A stretch of DNA of 64,000 nt from Salinisphaera sp. G21_0 (GTDB lineage: Bacteria > Pseudomonadota > Gammaproteobacteria > Pseudomonadales > Endozoicomonadaceae), in the NCBI RefSeq assembly GCF_017744115.1, contig NZ_JAGHQW010000013.1, forward strand, positions 1 through 64,000. Direction: 5' to 3'. Below, in pieces: positions 26,048 through 36,096 of this stretch. The stretch's first letter is position 1. Each line of letters begins with the position of its first letter. Below the pieces are notes generated by a model. That model was not told the origin of the DNA. It was given only the letters and a program-made list of their open reading frames with translations, and searched no databases. Both the position numbers and the translations under genes were made by a program.

Positions 26048-26839
26048 TTACAATCCAGTATTATTCAAACGGATGGCTGTGCTGTAGATGTACCTTGGCG
26101 TCCGGTCATCCAGTGTCAGGTTCCCACTATTGAGCAGGTTGTAGGTTCTGGACCTTTTCTCAAAAACACGTGATTGCTCTCCAGCACTGACCAACACACC
26201 CAACCGTATACCTATAACCTGTTTCCAGTCTGCCACCCCTGAGGCGGTCACATACTGGTTAATGTATGTTTCCCCCGCCGGGGCAATCCCATAAAGTGCC
26301 TGCAACCGATCGACACCCTGAACCAGTGCCTGGGCATGCCCCCGCGGATTTCCCGTTAATGGATCATAACCACGGCAAAACAAAGTATTGATGTTATTGT
26401 TGGCATGATCCCGGGCGACAAAATACACATCTGCTGTCAAGGCACCCGGGACAACGGTTGCTCCGGTACAGTCCTGAAGCTGACCATTGTCACGATTCGG
26501 CATCGGCTCATATTGAATGGCCACCCGATCACTGTTGGTACCACCACCGTCAATGGTGCAAATCGCCCCCCCTTCACATCTGCCCAGGTAGAAAGGTTGA
26601 GTTGGATCTGCTCCGATCGTGGATCTGAAGCCGGCTCTGCGAAACTCAGTACTCATGATATACAGACTATGACGTCCATTTTCCTGAGCCGTGGCAATAA
26701 ACTCATTCACCCCGGCGGAGCGACTATTATTCACCATTAACTGTAAAGCACTGCCTGCGACAATCAGCCCCAAAACAAAGGCCAGCATCATTTCTACAAT
26801 GCTGAACCCCTGTTGATGATTCCTTATCCTCACTGGCAT
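26048..26839 (-). CDS. pilW: minor pilin PilW-like (second set)
   Basis: 263 residues. Leader MPVRIRNHQQG, cleavage before FSIVEMMLAFVLGLIVAGSAL (Glu +5), then a large globular domain with the PilW features of RAGFR, cysteines in LGRCEGGAICT, and a late segment on the type VLVSAGEQ. PilW is one of the priming minor pilins at the pilus tip. The gene begins four bases after the pilV-like stop, so translation is probably coupled. The paralogue at 33924 is 86 residues longer. Confidence 0.85.
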   Translation of the reverse strand: MPVRIRNHQQGFSIVEMMLAFVLGLIVAGSALQLMVNNSRSAGVNEFIATAQENGRHSLYIMSTEFRRAGFRSTIGADPTQPFYLGRCEGGAICTIDGGGTNSDRVAIQYEPMPNRDNGQLQDCTGATVVPGALTADVYFVARDHANNNINTLFCRGYDPLTGNPRGHAQALVQGVDRLQALYGIAPAGETYINQYVTASGVADWKQVIGIRLGVLVSAGEQSRVFEKRSRTYNLLNSGNLTLDDRTPRYIYSTAIRLNNTGL

Positions 26840-26842
26840 TAT

Positions 26843-27418
26843 TCAATTCCTGTTGTACCTTAGTTCAACCTGCTGACGATCTGCCAGAACACCTTTTTCC
26901 GATCCCCTTGCACCCCAGGAAACCAGGATTCTGACTTTATCCGTCGGCCCGCAGGAACCATCACACTGAATGTCCATTTTCGGTTCGATCATGGTATTTG
27001 CACTGCTACACATCAAACCATACATATCAAACGACGCCATTAGATCAGCAGCACATGTCGTACCAATACAATAGGGAGGAGAACCCTGGCAGAAGGCATC
27101 CAAATTAGCGGAGGCTACTGATGATTCTCTAACATAAGTTGGCAGCCCGGCCGGGTTTAACCTCATTAACTCAGCAGCGGCATTGGCCATCCATACGGCC
27201 TGAGATCGCTGAATTGCGTCATGATTCGCTCGAATGGCCTGACTTTGCATACCGGTAACCGCCATGACCCCCCCGGCAAAAATCAGCACGCCGATCATGA
27301 CTTCAACCAGACCAATACCTTTTTGCCGCACAGGTCCGCTCTGCCACCCTGTCTTGTGAACAGCAGCCAGCGAAAGTAAACCCGGTTCAGTATTTATGGG
27401 TCTGACAGAATTGGTCAT
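26843..27418 (-). CDS. pilV: minor pilin PilV-like (second set)
   Basis: 191 residues from ATG at 27418, whose first base overlaps the fimT-like stop (ATGA). A longer open frame reaches 27508, but that would overlap fimT by 30 codons. The prepilin motif lies unusually far in: QKGIGLVEVMIGVLIFAGGVMAVTG, after about 32 residues. Pilins normally have leaders of 6-25 residues, so processing may be inefficient or the leader atypical. The PilV-type domain includes cysteine pairs (FCQGSPPYC, CDGSC). Confidence 0.8.
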   Translation of the reverse strand: MTNSVRPINTEPGLLSLAAVHKTGWQSGPVRQKGIGLVEVMIGVLIFAGGVMAVTGMQSQAIRANHDAIQRSQAVWMANAAAELMRLNPAGLPTYVRESSVASANLDAFCQGSPPYCIGTTCAADLMASFDMYGLMCSSANTMIEPKMDIQCDGSCGPTDKVRILVSWGARGSEKGVLADRQQVELRYNRN

Positions 27419-27960
27419 AAACACTGCCCCCCCTCCCGCTTGCGAATCAACCCGGATCCTGAAATATTCACCAACTGCTGCAACGTTGGTCTTTTTGGCA
27501 CTGAACACACAGTGAAGGCACCCTGATGAAATGTGCTGCCCCTGGGTCTGAAACTGAGCACCTCAGCATTGCTGTGCCAAAGAATTTCAACCGGACTACT
27601 GACCGGGTTATACACCCGAATAATGTCTTCACCCCAGTCAACATGGTTGTTGCCATTGCGGTTAACGAAAACAATCCAGCCATCTGCCCAGTTCACCCCG
27701 GGCTGACAGCCATCGCCAGTTGTGGAGCGACAGACGCTGACGGTTTCAGCACGCTTGATCGCTTCACTTCTGGCCAGAACGGCACTAGCGTAGAGCCGCT
27801 GATTTACGTACTCAAGCTTGAACTTTTCAGCAATCTGCCCCAAGGGGACCACCAGATTGACCATAATGGCGATCAGAACAATGGTGATCATCATCTCTAC
27901 AAGCGTGAAGCCACGGTTGTATTTATGGTTTAACGTTGTTTGAAGAAATAACAAACCCAC
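27415..27960 (-). CDS. fimT: minor pilin FimT/FimU (GspH-like, second set)
   Basis: 181 residues. Leader with KYNRG, cleavage before FTLVEMMITIVLIAIMVNLVVP, then the GspH/FimT domain with ASAVLARSEAIKRAETVSVCRS and GWIVFVNRNGN. First gene of the second minor-pilin set; its stop overlaps the pilV-like start. The 111-bp gap to the upstream pilE gene (28072) could hold a promoter or allow read-through. Confidence 0.85.
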   Translation of the reverse strand: MGLLFLQTTLNHKYNRGFTLVEMMITIVLIAIMVNLVVPLGQIAEKFKLEYVNQRLYASAVLARSEAIKRAETVSVCRSTTGDGCQPGVNWADGWIVFVNRNGNNHVDWGEDIIRVYNPVSSPVEILWHSNAEVLSFRPRGSTFHQGAFTVCSVPKRPTLQQLVNISGSGLIRKREGGQCL

Positions 27961-28071
27961 CTACTTCCCTGTCGAGGACACCTTTCTTTAAATCTAGGTG
28001 TGTGAGTTAAACCGACGTTCAGAAGTCGATAGACGGTACAAAAACAAGGATAAAAACTGGAAGTCGTCCGT

Positions 28072-28479
28072 TTATTTCCAGCACGCTTCCGGGGCCAAAA
28101 CGCCTAAATGATCCACAGTAAACTGTGTACAACCTGAGTCCGTTGCCTGAACACCATTGCCCAGCGCAGTGGCTGTCAGGGTAAATGAGGAGTTGTCGGC
28201 TTCAACGCTCAGGGTGTAATACCCCTCGGGAGAACTGCTTCCACCGAGCATATCCATAGAGTCTGTATAGGTATGGTTAACGGAGTACCAGCGCTCCTGG
28301 GCAGCCATAGCGGCGGTCAGGGCGGCCCAGGCATCGCTGCGTCGAACTTCATACATATACTGGCTGTAGGAGGGATAGACGATACCTGCCAGAAGACCAA
28401 TAATGGCAACAACAATGATCAGCTCGGGTAATGAAAAACCCTTTTCATGACTATTTTTCACTGGTTTATCTGTATTCAT
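28072..28479 (-). CDS. pilE: type IV minor pilin PilE
   Basis: 135 residues from ATG at 28479, one base past the pilY1 stop. The longer open frame to 28575 runs inside pilY1 and is rejected. Leader MNTDKPVKNSHEKG, cleavage before FSLPELIIVVAIIGLLAGIVYP with Glu +5 and an unusual Pro at +4. The globular domain has a C-terminal disulfide pair (SGC...EAC). PilE after pilY1 matches the Pseudomonas order, where it is part of the priming complex. Last gene of the first minor-pilin operon. Confidence 0.9.
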   Translation of the reverse strand: MNTDKPVKNSHEKGFSLPELIIVVAIIGLLAGIVYPSYSQYMYEVRRSDAWAALTAAMAAQERWYSVNHTYTDSMDMLGGSSSPEGYYTLSVEADNSSFTLTATALGNGVQATDSGCTQFTVDHLGVLAPEACWK

Positions 28480-28480
28480 A

Positions 28481-31400
28481 TCAATCAACCCATGGAATGC
28501 TGAAAATCTGCCACCAGCTCTGCCGTCCTTCCGAGCTGAAACTGTAATCAAGGTTTGTTGCTGTAATACTGCCACCGGCCCCCTGGGTCACCGCAGTCAG
28601 TTTCCCTCCTTCCCCCTGATGGGCCACCGGTGAAGAAGCATAACCGATCCCCAGACTCACCTTTTTCAGGGAACGCTCCAGCTCCAGACTATCCACAGGA
28701 AAACTGCCCAGAACGGCATCAGGCGATGCGGTACCGGTCAGGTAATGAACAGCATAAAGTGAGCTTGTGCCATCAATGGAACAACTGTCCGCAGGTGGAC
28801 GGTATTCAGTAAACAGGATTTGGGAGAACAACCTGGCAGCGCTGTTCACACTTCGCCCGGCTGGGCCAGAGCCATCAACACTGAGAGGCAGCTTCCACCC
28901 CCCCTGCTCAGCGACCACCGCCTGTAAGGTGCCGAAACTATTGATGGTTCGAGAGCCTACCGTAAATGGCGTATAGGAGGAGTCTGACTTCTTCAGGACA
29001 TCACCATTGGTAAATACAACCACATCCCCCACATTGACCAGGTTACTCTGGCTGACGGATGCATAAGTAAACTGCCTGGAGCTGTTCAACGGTTCCTGAA
29101 CACCGTAGAAATAGTTGGCCTCAGTACTGCGATTATCACCATTGGTCAGCAGCCGTCCTGTTCCAGAGTATACCCAGAAGCTGTTGTCATCGGTCACGGT
29201 CATGGGGGGGGCCATAATCGGCTGTCCGGCATCCATCAACACATTCAGGCTGGAGTTCTCCAGTGCTGATGTCAGCCTTAGCCTCATCAGCTTTCCACTC
29301 AAACTGACACCTCCAGTCTCAACCGTGCCAAAGTAAATGGCATCATCCTGGTAATCCCGGTCCCAGTCTTCAGCCACCATATCGCCTGCATAAGCCGTGG
29401 AATAGGAGGTCACCAGGGGATCAAAACCGGCAACAAAATTCTTATTATTCAGATCATAAACAAATACTCGAAGATTCTGATCCGACGTTCCCTGCTCCAG
29501 GGCTGATCTCAGGGCTGAAGAACCGCTGCCTGCTGGCCCGGAGCCAAACACCAGGTACCATTCGTTTTGCACCGGGTTACTCCAATCGGTCTCGCCATTA
29601 ACATCCGTACCGGCTTCCCGCCTTTTAACCAGCGCAGGCTGTGAGGTGGTAAAACCCAGATCAGCATGGGTAATTTCAGCCAGCAACGCCGGTGGCTGCT
29701 CGGGATCAGTGATATCCAACACCACCCAGGCAGAGCGCATGGTGCGACTTTCGCTGTCGATGGTGACATCAATATTGCCCCCACCCAGTCTCATACCCAC
29801 CACCAGAACCGTTCCCCAACCACCAGGATGAGTACTGTCATCAGCGAAGATATTGGCATCAAAGACCATCGGTTCCGAATCCATGTAATAAACATGGGGG
29901 TAATCGGTCTCAGTGAGCCAGCGAAGGTGAGGTAACAGATTCATTGGTGCGTAACTCCAAAGCTCTGAACCCAGCGGATGCTGTACCTCACCATTACTGG
30001 CTGTGCGCTCATAACGGTAGGAACTCTCTTCCCAGAACCCGCCATTAAAGGCATGAATCAAACCATCGTTGGCTCCGACGTAGAGCACATGCCGCCGATT
30101 CAGGTATTGATTACGGAAGGTTCGATAGCTGCTGTCGTTGTAATAGGCGTCGTAACGGCTATCGGGTGCTGCCACCAGTCTGGGGGTTGAGTGAACGATG
30201 TCCCCAAGACGCCAGACTTCATCAATACCATCTTCATCAAAATCGATGGTACGGGAACGGGTACCAGCCTGCTCTTCTCCCCGAACATAGTTAACGACAG
30301 TAGCGACTTCACTGGCAGAAATACCCAGATACCCTTCATATCCAGTAAAGGTTGAAGATATAAACGGCAGCTGTTCGTCACCATCCACCTGCTGGTTATT
30401 ATTGATATCCAGCCAGGTCAGCATATGTCGGCCACCGGAGGCGAGCGCATCATAGGTTCTCTGATTGGTCAGATTACTCAACAAGGCCAGCTGTTCTCTG
30501 GCATCCCAGATCGTCTCCAGGGAAGCGAGTGATTTCAGGGGACCATCGGCTACCCTGGTGACACCAAAATCGTCAGAGGTGTAGCGCTGGACCATTGTCT
30601 GACCCGCATTCGGATCAAAAAACAGTTCAACGATTTTATCTGAGCGGTAGTCATCCAGCTGGGCATTCCCATTACCATCTTCCCGGATATAGCCTTTGCT
30701 ATCGATAAACAGTGAATGGAGAATACCGCCCCAGGTCACCGACTTCCCATTAATATCCAGGCTTGGCTGAAACAGTGCCTGATAGATCGCACCAGTGCCT
30801 GTAGAGCTATTGGCAAACAGCGCCGCATTCGTTGCCGAAGAGACCCGACTGGAAATATCCTCCAGTACCTGCCCCAACTGACTGGCAAGCAAGGCTGGGT
30901 TTCTGGCGAAAAAATAGTTATCTGGCAAGCCATCCGAGCCCAGGGCTCCCGTCACATTATTTCTATTGTCCCACTCGCGGTGATCGTCGCTATCAGGGCT
31001 GCCATCCCCATCAGCATCATGATTGGGACTGCCATCACCATCGAGATCGATAAAACCACCGTATTTTGCTGCAAGAAACAACGGTTTGGGTAACACGCCA
31101 GCAGCCGCTCCGGAAGCGGTAAAATCAGTAACCTGAAATGCGGTTGTTCCCTTATAGGCATAATTACTTTGCAGTCCATCACTCCCCGAACTCCCGGTGA
31201 CGGTATAAGAGAAGCGCATATTCAAACCGGCAAACACGCCATCCACCTGCACAGCCACCCTGACTTCATTGGCATTAAACCTGGTTGTCTTCAGAGTATT
31301 GTCTGCTGTCTGATTGCATTGATCCCCAACACAGAACTTGATTCTGGAAGAAGCGTCATAGTCGTAGTCATTTCCCCAGAGCGAATCCTCCCAGGTAAAC

Positions 31401-33256
31401 AGGAGAGAGCCCTGAACAACCTGTCCGGTGGCGTTCAGTATCTGCTCTTCAATCACCACATCGGTTAAAGAGCAGTCACTGATATTGTTACCATTGAAGT
31501 TAGAGCTGCTCTGGCAAAACGGCTGAAAAGTAAATGATTTACCGTTCACATCCAAGGTAAAACCCGGCAAGGATTCGGCCATTTCAATGGCATAAGTTTT
31601 CACTTTCTGAGAACCGTCAAAATCAGTACGCAAGTCGCTGGTATTGCCATAAAAAGCGAGTCCTGCGGCCTGATACCCACCTTCCAGCTGAGGAATTTCC
31701 GGACACAGGCCAACGGCTTTAGAAAGTCCTGACAAATACTTTGAAGTGCATTGACGTTTACTTCCGGTTCCGCCAACCAGGTAGTTACCGGCAAAATTAC
31801 CGCCATACTCATGGTTGCCCACTTCATCTGTTTTGCTATTAACGGAGCTGGTTCCTGTCATTCCAGGCAGGTCCGAACTGCTGGATAGCTGATCGGTATC
31901 GAAAGAATTCAGGCCTGTGGATAACACAATGATGGAGCAGTTGGCACAGGCACTCTCTGATGACATGGGGTTGGCCCAGCTTTCTCTGGATAAGTCACTG
32001 ACAAAAGCACGGTCATTAGTGGTATCAAAACTACTGGTAGCCGCTGAATTTCCGGCAAAATAGCGAAGTGCCTCTAAATAAAGTTCAGCCAGCGGATTGC
32101 CCCACATGCTGCAATGCTTTGAGGAATAAGTACTTCTGCTGGTTTTAAAGTACGAAACAGGAATCCCGAAAGTATCGCAGTCTGTATATCTATTCTTGGA
32201 AAAACTGTACTTCGCCAGTCTGAACTTATTGATGTTATGAATAATGCCTGCAACACTGTTGAAACGGCCGGTAGCCAAGTCTATCTCATCATCAGCACCC
32301 AGCGTATTGCCAGCAATTTTGCTGATATTTCGTCGCAATATGCCACCGGAAATATTTTTATCATAAGAGCCACTGATTAAGCCAAAGCGAATATCCCCTG
32401 ACTCACCATACTGCTGAAGCAAGCCTATGGGTTTGCTCTTGCCGGTGCTGTACAGCTTACAGCGATCGGTATTAACAGCGTCTTTATCTGTGACACAAGC
32501 CTCAATATAAACGTCATTCGTTGTCAATCTGTACCAGGTAGAAGGACTGTTTACTCTACCCCACTGACACTGTCTTTCTTCAGTTGAAGCCCATCGCGGC
32601 CAAGCTTCCCTGGCAACCCTGACTTCAGGGGTGCCATTTTCAGAACCGGCAACACTGCAAAGGCTGATCTCACTGTTGCTAAAGGGCGTAAAATTTTCTG
32701 TTGGAATACCAGAAACGCTGCTTCTGTATACCTTAACAAATGCATGTACATCCCTGGGGATATAAGCCCGTTCCAGTATCGTTTGATTATCGGTATCCGT
32801 GGATCGCTTTCCGCCAAAAAGCACCGTTCTGAGGATGTCCATCCGTGTCATGGTGGCCCAGTTCAGAAAGTTACCACTCCAGGGAGCCTGAGAGGTGGTG
32901 CAATAATGCCCGTGATCACCGGTGGCTTGGGCTACCGGAGAATAGCGTCCGGAAGCGTATTGATAGCACCAGTCACTGTCGAAATACCCGAGATAGTCAA
33001 AACTGTCCACATAGCTGGTATCCAGTCGTCCATCCGAATCCAGGTCCGTATAATCGCTATACGCTTTTTTAAAAAGTTCATGGTCAACGGACATCACCAG
33101 CATAACCAGTGGTTCCGATGTATTACTGATCAAGGGGGGCGTTGCTGCATAATCACTGGATACCGCTTCAGCATTGGCCCTGAAAGATAACAGCACCAGC
33201 AGTCCGAACAACATGACCTGCCTGAAAGTAACACCATGTGAGGTATATCGATCCAT
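28481..33256 (-). CDS. pilY1: type IV pilus tip adhesin / assembly protein PilY1
   Basis: 1591 residues from ATG at 33256, chosen because GGAGGTGATC directly precedes it; the frame allows ten more residues. A hydrophobic signal segment (about 14-30, ending in FRANA) directs export. The N-terminal half is the variable region, with YVDSFDYLGYFD and WSGNFLNWATMTRMD as in PilY1. Around residue 750 there is an Asp-rich DLDGDGSPNHDADGDGSPDSD calcium-type loop. The C-terminal beta-propeller has HVLYVGANDGLIHAFNGG, GWGTVLVVGMRLGGG and the calcium site DWDRDYQDDAIYFG (about 1300). PilY1 caps the pilus, is needed for assembly with the minor pilins and binds surfaces or hosts. It is the only pilY1 gene here although there are two minor-pilin sets. 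Longer than P. aeruginosa PilY1 (about 1160). Confidence 0.95.
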   Translation of the reverse strand: MDRYTSHGVTFRQVMLFGLLVLLSFRANAEAVSSDYAATPPLISNTSEPLVMLVMSVDHELFKKAYSDYTDLDSDGRLDTSYVDSFDYLGYFDSDWCYQYASGRYSPVAQATGDHGHYCTTSQAPWSGNFLNWATMTRMDILRTVLFGGKRSTDTDNQTILERAYIPRDVHAFVKVYRSSVSGIPTENFTPFSNSEISLCSVAGSENGTPEVRVAREAWPRWASTEERQCQWGRVNSPSTWYRLTTNDVYIEACVTDKDAVNTDRCKLYSTGKSKPIGLLQQYGESGDIRFGLISGSYDKNISGGILRRNISKIAGNTLGADDEIDLATGRFNSVAGIIHNINKFRLAKYSFSKNRYTDCDTFGIPVSYFKTSRSTYSSKHCSMWGNPLAELYLEALRYFAGNSAATSSFDTTNDRAFVSDLSRESWANPMSSESACANCSIIVLSTGLNSFDTDQLSSSSDLPGMTGTSSVNSKTDEVGNHEYGGNFAGNYLVGGTGSKRQCTSKYLSGLSKAVGLCPEIPQLEGGYQAAGLAFYGNTSDLRTDFDGSQKVKTYAIEMAESLPGFTLDVNGKSFTFQPFCQSSSNFNGNNISDCSLTDVVIEEQILNATGQVVQGSLLFTWEDSLWGNDYDYDASSRIKFCVGDQCNQTADNTLKTTRFNANEVRVAVQVDGVFAGLNMRFSYTVTGSSGSDGLQSNYAYKGTTAFQVTDFTASGAAAGVLPKPLFLAAKYGGFIDLDGDGSPNHDADGDGSPDSDDHREWDNRNNVTGALGSDGLPDNYFFARNPALLASQLGQVLEDISSRVSSATNAALFANSSTGTGAIYQALFQPSLDINGKSVTWGGILHSLFIDSKGYIREDGNGNAQLDDYRSDKIVELFFDPNAGQTMVQRYTSDDFGVTRVADGPLKSLASLETIWDAREQLALLSNLTNQRTYDALASGGRHMLTWLDINNNQQVDGDEQLPFISSTFTGYEGYLGISASEVATVVNYVRGEEQAGTRSRTIDFDEDGIDEVWRLGDIVHSTPRLVAAPDSRYDAYYNDSSYRTFRNQYLNRRHVLYVGANDGLIHAFNGGFWEESSYRYERTASNGEVQHPLGSELWSYAPMNLLPHLRWLTETDYPHVYYMDSEPMVFDANIFADDSTHPGGWGTVLVVGMRLGGGNIDVTIDSESRTMRSAWVVLDITDPEQPPALLAEITHADLGFTTSQPALVKRREAGTDVNGETDWSNPVQNEWYLVFGSGPAGSGSSALRSALEQGTSDQNLRVFVYDLNNKNFVAGFDPLVTSYSTAYAGDMVAEDWDRDYQDDAIYFGTVETGGVSLSGKLMRLRLTSALENSSLNVLMDAGQPIMAPPMTVTDDNSFWVYSGTGRLLTNGDNRSTEANYFYGVQEPLNSSRQFTYASVSQSNLVNVGDVVVFTNGDVLKKSDSSYTPFTVGSRTINSFGTLQAVVAEQGGWKLPLSVDGSGPAGRSVNSAARLFSQILFTEYRPPADSCSIDGTSSLYAVHYLTGTASPDAVLGSFPVDSLELERSLKKVSLGIGYASSPVAHQGEGGKLTAVTQGAGGSITATNLDYSFSSEGRQSWWQIFSIPWVD

Positions 33257-33300
33257 GATCACCTCCACTTCCCTGTTAATATTCAAACGCTAACTCAACA

Positions 33301-33927
33301 TCAGCTGCTTTTTTTATACGACGATTGAAGCATTACCCGCGAATCGCCGGAACCGCCCGTAGCCAGGGCGGTAATCCGATAGAACCTGGCCCAGTCCCCA
33401 CGGTTGGCGGGGTCTGGTAAAGGCCCTGATGCCTCTTTGGCGATATAGCAGCGAAATTCAATAATGTATTTGGCCCGGGCTGATATACCGCTGATGGTAA
33501 CTGTCGTCACTCTGTGCCGATCGCTCGCACTCCACAAGGTGCCCATTAACCAGGGCTCGGAAACACCCGGGTCACAGCTGCCAATATCGTCAATATCGCT
33601 ACCGGCAAAACAGTACCCATTGTCACAATTCACACCAAAGTTTGATAAGGCCAGTTCATTGTTGGCAATAAAATTTTCCGCCTCTTTTAACGCCGCCTCT
33701 GCCGCATAAAATGCCATCTGCTGATCCTGATAATTACCACTCATTTTCTCTTCAAGCGTTGCCATTTTTACAGCGGTCAAACCAGCAACCGTAATAACCA
33801 GCAACATCACCAGGCTGACCAGCAATATACTTCCTCTCTCACCTGCTTCCGGATTCAATAAACGGCTTTTCCAGAAAGATTCAGTACGTTGCCTGATACC
33901 TGATGCAGTTAAAATGATTTCCATCAC
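33301..33927 (-). CDS. pilX: minor pilin PilX
   Basis: 208 residues. Leader then AGERGSILLVSLVMLLVITVAGLTAVKMATLEEKMSGNYQDQ, the typical PilX N-terminus (no +5 Glu, T-LEEKM-GN). The globular part has cysteines in NCDNGYC and FRCYI. Start codon overlaps the pilW stop (ATGA), and pilY1 follows after 44 bases. Part of the tip priming complex. Confidence 0.88.
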   Translation of the reverse strand: MMEIILTASGIRQRTESFWKSRLLNPEAGERGSILLVSLVMLLVITVAGLTAVKMATLEEKMSGNYQDQQMAFYAAEAALKEAENFIANNELALSNFGVNCDNGYCFAGSDIDDIGSCDPGVSEPWLMGTLWSASDRHRVTTVTISGISARAKYIIEFRCYIAKEASGPLPDPANRGDWARFYRITALATGGSGDSRVMLQSSYKKSS

Positions 33928-34973
33928 AGCCCCCGGTTCCTGAGCTTAATGGTTTTCATAAAGCTTCGACGAACATAGAGATCATCAGGCAACACTCGCT
34001 GGCCAGCAAAGAAATAGACCTGAGCTTCCGGAGCCACTTCAGTGAAACTCCGAACCAGCAGTTCAAGCTTGACCGTAATAATGCGCCGCCATTCATCGCT
34101 GTAAGGTGTTATTTCACCAGCGGTCATATACCGGTTGGCAACCCCGTCATTATCACTGTCCAGTCCATAACGAATACTCAGCCCTTCAATGCCTTCAACC
34201 AGCGCTTCTGTATTGATGCTATTGCCACTGGCGTATTCACCCGCCAGTTTCCGGTACAGTGTCGGTACGTTATTGCTTTCCCTCAGATAGAAGGCATAAG
34301 ACTGCAAAGGTGCCAGTCGTGATCCCTGGTGACTGATATTGCCGGAACCAACAGCGCTGTCATGACAACTGAAGTTACCCTGTAACTGACTGATACAGTT
34401 GTAAAGGCTGCTACTGCCTGCTGCCGGATGCGTCACCACACTATTGGTTGTTGCAGCCCCTGCCCGGAAAATGGAAACCTGCCCACAGTCTGATGAAATC
34501 AGCGCCAGAAGATCACCTTCATCATGGCTACGGCTTTGTGCCAGTGTTACCGAAGCATTGCCAGTATTATGGCCACTGACCAGGGTGGACTGATTGCTAT
34601 CAACACTGTGGATAATAATGGCTTCAGAGATAGCATTGCTGTCCAGCTGTTGCTCAACACTGTTACCGGAAGGAATACCCAGAACACCCTTATCAAAATG
34701 CATCATCCACTGACGATTATCATTGTTGGAGTAAACTAAATTGGCCAGCTTTGTCTGGGCAGGACAGCCGGTATATCCCGCAGTACTGATACTTTGCCCC
34801 AGAATATCCAGGGCCAGCCGACCATTTTCCTGAACCCGTGCCAGCTCATCCTGCAATACCCACGATCGGCTGGATGCCAGCACCAGGTGACCAACCCCGG
34901 TAAAAAGAACCAACCCAAGGACCAGAGCAATCATCATTTCAACCAGAGAGAATCCTTGCTCAATCCGCTTCAT
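33924..34973 (-). CDS. pilW: minor pilin PilW
   Basis: 349 residues. MKRIEQG leader, cleavage before FSLVEMMIALVLGLVLFTGV (Glu +5). The PilW globular domain has AGYTGCPAQ, two further cysteines (NCISQLQGNFSC) and IEGLSIRYGLDSDNDGVANRY. Overlaps pilV and pilX by four bases on each side, so the whole set is translationally coupled. Confidence 0.9.
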   Translation of the reverse strand: MKRIEQGFSLVEMMIALVLGLVLFTGVGHLVLASSRSWVLQDELARVQENGRLALDILGQSISTAGYTGCPAQTKLANLVYSNNDNRQWMMHFDKGVLGIPSGNSVEQQLDSNAISEAIIIHSVDSNQSTLVSGHNTGNASVTLAQSRSHDEGDLLALISSDCGQVSIFRAGAATTNSVVTHPAAGSSSLYNCISQLQGNFSCHDSAVGSGNISHQGSRLAPLQSYAFYLRESNNVPTLYRKLAGEYASGNSINTEALVEGIEGLSIRYGLDSDNDGVANRYMTAGEITPYSDEWRRIITVKLELLVRSFTEVAPEAQVYFFAGQRVLPDDLYVRRSFMKTIKLRNRGL

Positions 34974-35488
34974 AGTATCCCCCTTAATACCACATCACTG
35001 AGGGGGGCCCTGTTGCCCATATCCGGGAAACTGAGACGAATAATATACGTTCGAACACCATCGCTGTCCTGGTAGCTAATTGAACCCTTGCTCCCCGGAA
35101 TCTGGCAGGTCAGCTGAAACTTCCATTGCAAAATATCGTAGACTGCCATCTCCTGAGGAGTGCAGCTTCCAGCTTCACAACTGTTGGGATAGCCGCTGTC
35201 AATGCATTGGCTGTATTCAAGATCATTCAAACCTGCCTGATAACTGTTACCACTTCTGGCCAGGCTGCTGTTGGCCTGAATACGATCCAGCATATCCGTC
35301 GCTAAAAAGGTAGCCTGTGATTGCACATAGGCTGACTGGTTATACTGCAAACTGCTGCTATGCACCCCTGCCATACCAAGAATGCCGATTGTGATCACCA
35401 GCAGGCTGATCAATACTTCAATCAACCCTGCACCTCGGTTTTTTTTCTCAGGGCTTTTGTCACCACTATGAACATTCTTCAACCGCAT
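34970..35488 (-). CDS. pilV: minor pilin PilV
   Basis: 172 residues. Leader ending KKNRG, cleavage before AGLIEVLISLLVITIGILGMAG (Glu +5). PilV domain with CIDSGYPNSCEAGSC and a C-terminal YIIRLSFPD. Overlaps fimT by ten bases and pilW by four. Confidence 0.88.
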   Translation of the reverse strand: MRLKNVHSGDKSPEKKNRGAGLIEVLISLLVITIGILGMAGVHSSSLQYNQSAYVQSQATFLATDMLDRIQANSSLARSGNSYQAGLNDLEYSQCIDSGYPNSCEAGSCTPQEMAVYDILQWKFQLTCQIPGSKGSISYQDSDGVRTYIIRLSFPDMGNRAPLSDVVLRGIL

Positions 35489-36096
35489 GCGCTCCGCTCC
35501 TCCGTCCGGAGACGGCCTGTCATGCTGATGATAATTGCTTTGGCATCGCTGTTACTGTCCTGGTCACAAACCTGAAAAGTGCCTGCCTGACTGGTCTGGC
35601 CACGGCTATTGAAGCGAAGGCTGTAACCACGGTTCCACAGGATTGAGATAAGCTCTGACTGCCCTGTAACACGACGAATCACCTGATCACTGTCGTTCAA
35701 CAGACCATCATCACGTTCATCAGTAAAAATAAGCCAGCCGTGATGCCAGCCAGCGTTACTTTCATCGCAGGTCAGGTCATCCACAGTGCTGCACAATGAA
35801 ATGGTCCGTTGTCGCTTGACAGCCTCAGATCTGGCCAGCATCAAACTGCCATACAGTTCATCTGCCACATTATCTATCCGGTTATTGACAATAAGGGTTT
35901 TCATGCCGGGTGCAGACGCTGCGATCAAAATAGCCGCAACGGACAGGGAGACCAGCAACTCAACCAGAGAAACACCCAGTGTTTTTAAAGGTGTTTGTGG
36001 AAAATATTCAGACGGGAAATGACGATTGCTCTCACAGGCTGTATGAGAGCAAGCAACATGATTTGCTGAGAAACGATGCCCAACCTTGTACTTCAT
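35479..36096 (-). CDS. fimU: minor pilin FimT/FimU (GspH-like)
   Basis: 205 residues from ATG at 36096. The prepilin motif LGVSLVELLVSLSVAAILIAASAP follows an unusually long leader of about 41 residues; a later start may be used, but none with a better ribosome-binding site was seen. GspH/FimT domain: GSLMLARSEAVKRQRTISLCS, GWLIFTDERDDG and a C-terminal MTGRLRTEE. First gene of the main minor-pilin operon fimU-pilV-pilW-pilX-pilY1-pilE. Confidence 0.82.
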   Translation of the reverse strand: MKYKVGHRFSANHVACSHTACESNRHFPSEYFPQTPLKTLGVSLVELLVSLSVAAILIAASAPGMKTLIVNNRIDNVADELYGSLMLARSEAVKRQRTISLCSTVDDLTCDESNAGWHHGWLIFTDERDDGLLNDSDQVIRRVTGQSELISILWNRGYSLRFNSRGQTSQAGTFQVCDQDSNSDAKAIIISMTGRLRTEERSACG

